DNA from: Parvibaculum sp.
Lineage (GTDB): Bacteria > Pseudomonadota > Alphaproteobacteria > Parvibaculales > Parvibaculaceae
Assembly (NCBI GenBank): GCA_020062605.1
Contig: JAGUWA010000190.1
Coordinates: forward strand, 1 to 6,496
Direction of reading: 5' to 3'
DNA length: 6,496 bases
Shown: positions 5,391 through 6,496 of the stretch, one piece after another
Numbering within the stretch: position 1 is the stretch's first letter
How the letters are laid out: each line of letters begins with the position of its first letter
Program-made: the position numbers and the translations under genes
Notes under the pieces: model-generated
What the model was told of the DNA's origin: nothing
What the model saw: the letters and a program-made list of their open reading frames with translations, nothing else
Databases searched by the model: none

Positions 5391-5419
5391 GTGACTTCGC
5401 CGGAAGCGTTTAGTATTCT
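5391..5419 (+). promoter_or_regulatory. Candidate promoter of the XRE-cupin regulator, implying a leaderless message
   Basis: GTGACT (5391-5396) and TATTCT (5414-5419) are spaced by 17 bases; they match the -35 and -10 consensus at four and five of six positions. The start point would fall at about 5425-5427, on the ATG itself (5426-5428). No Shine-Dalgarno sequence is seen before the ATG. A partial palindrome centred on TCTAGA (5417-5422) overlaps the -10 box and could be where the regulator binds its own promoter. Confidence 0.45.
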
Positions 5420-5425
5420 AGACAA

Positions 5426-6049
5426 ATGGCAGGGGACTTCAGACGCGCGCACCGTTCGGCGCCCGTCGCCGACGGCATGGAAAAGCCCGAGGGCGGCGAG
5501 GCGAGCCCCGATATTGGCACGCGCCTGCGTGAATTGCGCAAGATGCACGGCCTTTCGCAGCGCGAGCTGGCGAAGCGGGCGGGCGTGACCAATGGCACGA
5601 TTTCGCTCATCGAGCAGAACCGCATTAGTCCCTCCATCGGCTCCCTGAAAAAGGTGCTGGACGGCTTCCCGATGTCCATTGCGGACTTCCTGACGCTGGA
5701 CCTCAAGCCGCGCTCCAGGGTCTTCTACGAGGCGAAGGAACTGCGCGAGATCGCGGGCGGCGACGTTTCCTTCCGTCTTGTCGGGCGCGACACCCGCGGC
5801 CGCGCAATTCAGATGATGCATGAGCGCTACACGCCAGGCGCCGATACGGGGGACGAGATGCTCTCCCACGCCGGTGAGGAATGCGGCATCGTCATCTCCG
5901 GCGTCCTCGAGCTCACCGTCGGCGGCGAGGTCCGCCGCCTCGTCGCGGGCGACGCCTACTACTTCGACTCCCGCCTTCCCCACCGCTTCCGCAACCCCGG
6001 CACCATCGATTGCGTGATCGTTTCCGCCTGCACCCCGCCGAGCTTCTGA
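5426..6049 (+). CDS. XRE-family regulator with C-terminal cupin domain (PuuR-like)
   Basis: The 207-aa protein has an N-terminal lambda-repressor-type helix-turn-helix (about residues 30-87; IGTRLRELRKMHGLSQRELAKRAGVTNGTISLIEQNRISPSI), a linker and a cupin_2 sensor domain (about 125-203). Cupin ligand candidates are H148, E151/E152 and H186. This layout is that of PuuR-type repressors, which sense polyamines or related amino compounds and sit beside the genes they control. Here it is divergent from the omega-amino-acid aminotransferase across 106 bases, so control of both genes is likely (inferred). The first about 28 residues are polar and poorly conserved-looking. An alternative start is M18 (ATG 5477-5479), but it has no better ribosome-binding site, while the ATG at 5426 fits a leaderless message. 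Confidence 0.9.
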   Translation: MAGDFRRAHRSAPVADGMEKPEGGEASPDIGTRLRELRKMHGLSQRELAKRAGVTNGTISLIEQNRISPSIGSLKKVLDGFPMSIADFLTLDLKPRSRVFYEAKELREIAGGDVSFRLVGRDTRGRAIQMMHERYTPGADTGDEMLSHAGEECGIVISGVLELTVGGEVRRLVAGDAYYFDSRLPHRFRNPGTIDCVIVSACTPPSF

Positions 6050-6312
6050 GGCAAGGATAGTTTCCGTAACCGGCGCGGCGCAAAAACATTCGTACACGGA
6101 CGATACTCGTCTTATGGAATGTGTGTGGCAGCGGCAGGGGAAAATGATCTCAAAATGCACCCCCGCAGGCACCCGTGCCGATGTTTTCATTTCCTGTTAA
6201 CCACGCCCGCCCGTAAATTGACGACGGTACCGGGGCAGAGGGCGGGACTTCTGCACACTCATCGAAAATCGAGCCGGACCGACCCGAAAACGACGATGCC
6301 GAGGATCGCGTC

Positions 6313-6496
6313 ATGGCGAACTCCGAGCGGCGTTTGCGCGCCGTCGCCGGCTATGTGCTCGTCTGCGGGCTGCTCATGGGGTGGCCGGCGGCGCCCGCGC
6401 GTGCCGGTTTCGAGGGTCCGCCGGACGGCGCGATCTTTGCCGATCATTTCGCGGTGCTGGAAGCGCATGAGAAGCTGCTGAACGGCGCACCTGCGA
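6313..6496 (+). CDS. Start of an exported protein of unknown function (runs off the right edge)
   Basis: The frame is open from ATG 6313 to the end of the window, giving 61 codons. GAGG (6301-6304) lies eight bases upstream. The N-terminus is a typical Sec signal peptide: a basic stretch (RRLR, 6-9), a hydrophobic core (VAGYVLVCGLLMGW, 11-24) and an A-x-A cleavage site (A29-R30-A31) before GFEG. C18 lies in the core but lacks the small residue before it, so a lipoprotein is less likely. The mature part seen (GPPDGAIFADHFAVLEAHEKLLNGAPA) is not recognised. It would act in the periplasm or outside. The 263 bases between it and the regulator hold no gene and no clear promoter or terminator. Confidence 0.65.
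   Translation, partial: MANSERRLRAVAGYVLVCGLLMGWPAAPARAGFEGPPDGAIFADHFAVLEAHEKLLNGAPA

Noticed and set aside
3910..5394. A 494-codon open frame on the plus strand opposite the aminotransferase gene
   Set aside because: It mirrors the aminotransferase in antisense, is very rich in Arg, Gly and Asp/Glu as expected of a GC-rich shadow frame, and shows no protein family pattern.
4892..6190. A 432-codon open frame on the minus strand across the regulator and part of the aminotransferase gene
   Set aside because: It runs antisense through the clear XRE-cupin gene and out of frame through the aminotransferase; its sequence has no recognisable domain.
6119..6481. A 120-codon plus-strand open frame overlapping the last gene
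   Set aside because: It is in another frame than the signal-peptide gene at 6313, is rich in Arg, Ser and Cys, and has no ribosome-binding site or domain pattern.
1..6496. CRISPR arrays, tRNA and rRNA genes
   Set aside because: No regularly spaced repeats, cloverleaf-like sequence or rRNA stretches were seen on either strand.

Overview
This GC-rich window looks chromosomal and alphaproteobacterial. The evidence is the codon style, the dense genes, and the mix of an alkyl-sulfatase-type hydrolase, a ChrR-like cupin, an omega-amino-acid aminotransferase and a PuuR-like regulator. A surfactant-degrading or soil/marine member of the Hyphomicrobiales would fit, but the genus cannot be read from the sequence. 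Ordinary host genes lie at both ends, and one complete insertion sequence with cargo lies in the middle.

Left host part (1-1185): the last 75 codons of an alkyl-sulfatase-like metallo-hydrolase (+) converge on a two-gene minus-strand unit. That unit is an NTF2/SnoaL-like gene followed by a double-cupin gene whose start overlaps it by 14 bases. The NTF2-like gene has lost its 5' part at the left edge of the insertion sequence, and the missing part is not on the other side of the element.

Mobile part (1186-3604, 2419 bp): an IS1595-family (ISXO2-like DDE transposase) element bounded by perfect 24-bp inverted repeats. The transposase runs rightward from a promoter whose -35 box lies in the terminal repeat. 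A 10-pair stem (one G-U) covers its Shine-Dalgarno sequence, but only in transcripts that start outside the element. Facing the transposase is a compact cargo operon of three genes (177, 252 and 62 aa) linked by ATGA and TAATG overlaps. None has a known function. The 252-aa protein resembles the DUF1828/DUF1829 layout by eye. The last cargo gene ends antisense within the transposase gene. This cargo operon, with an inverted repeat around its first start codon, is the best candidate for an undescribed system here.

Right host part (3605-6496): a gene-free stretch of about 390 bp ends in a clear intrinsic terminator for a class III omega-amino-acid:pyruvate aminotransferase (-). Divergent from it is an XRE-cupin regulator of the PuuR type, whose best promoter puts the transcript start at or next to its ATG, suggesting a leaderless message. 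The regulator probably controls itself and the aminotransferase in response to an amine or amino acid. The window closes with the first 61 codons of an exported protein of unknown function.
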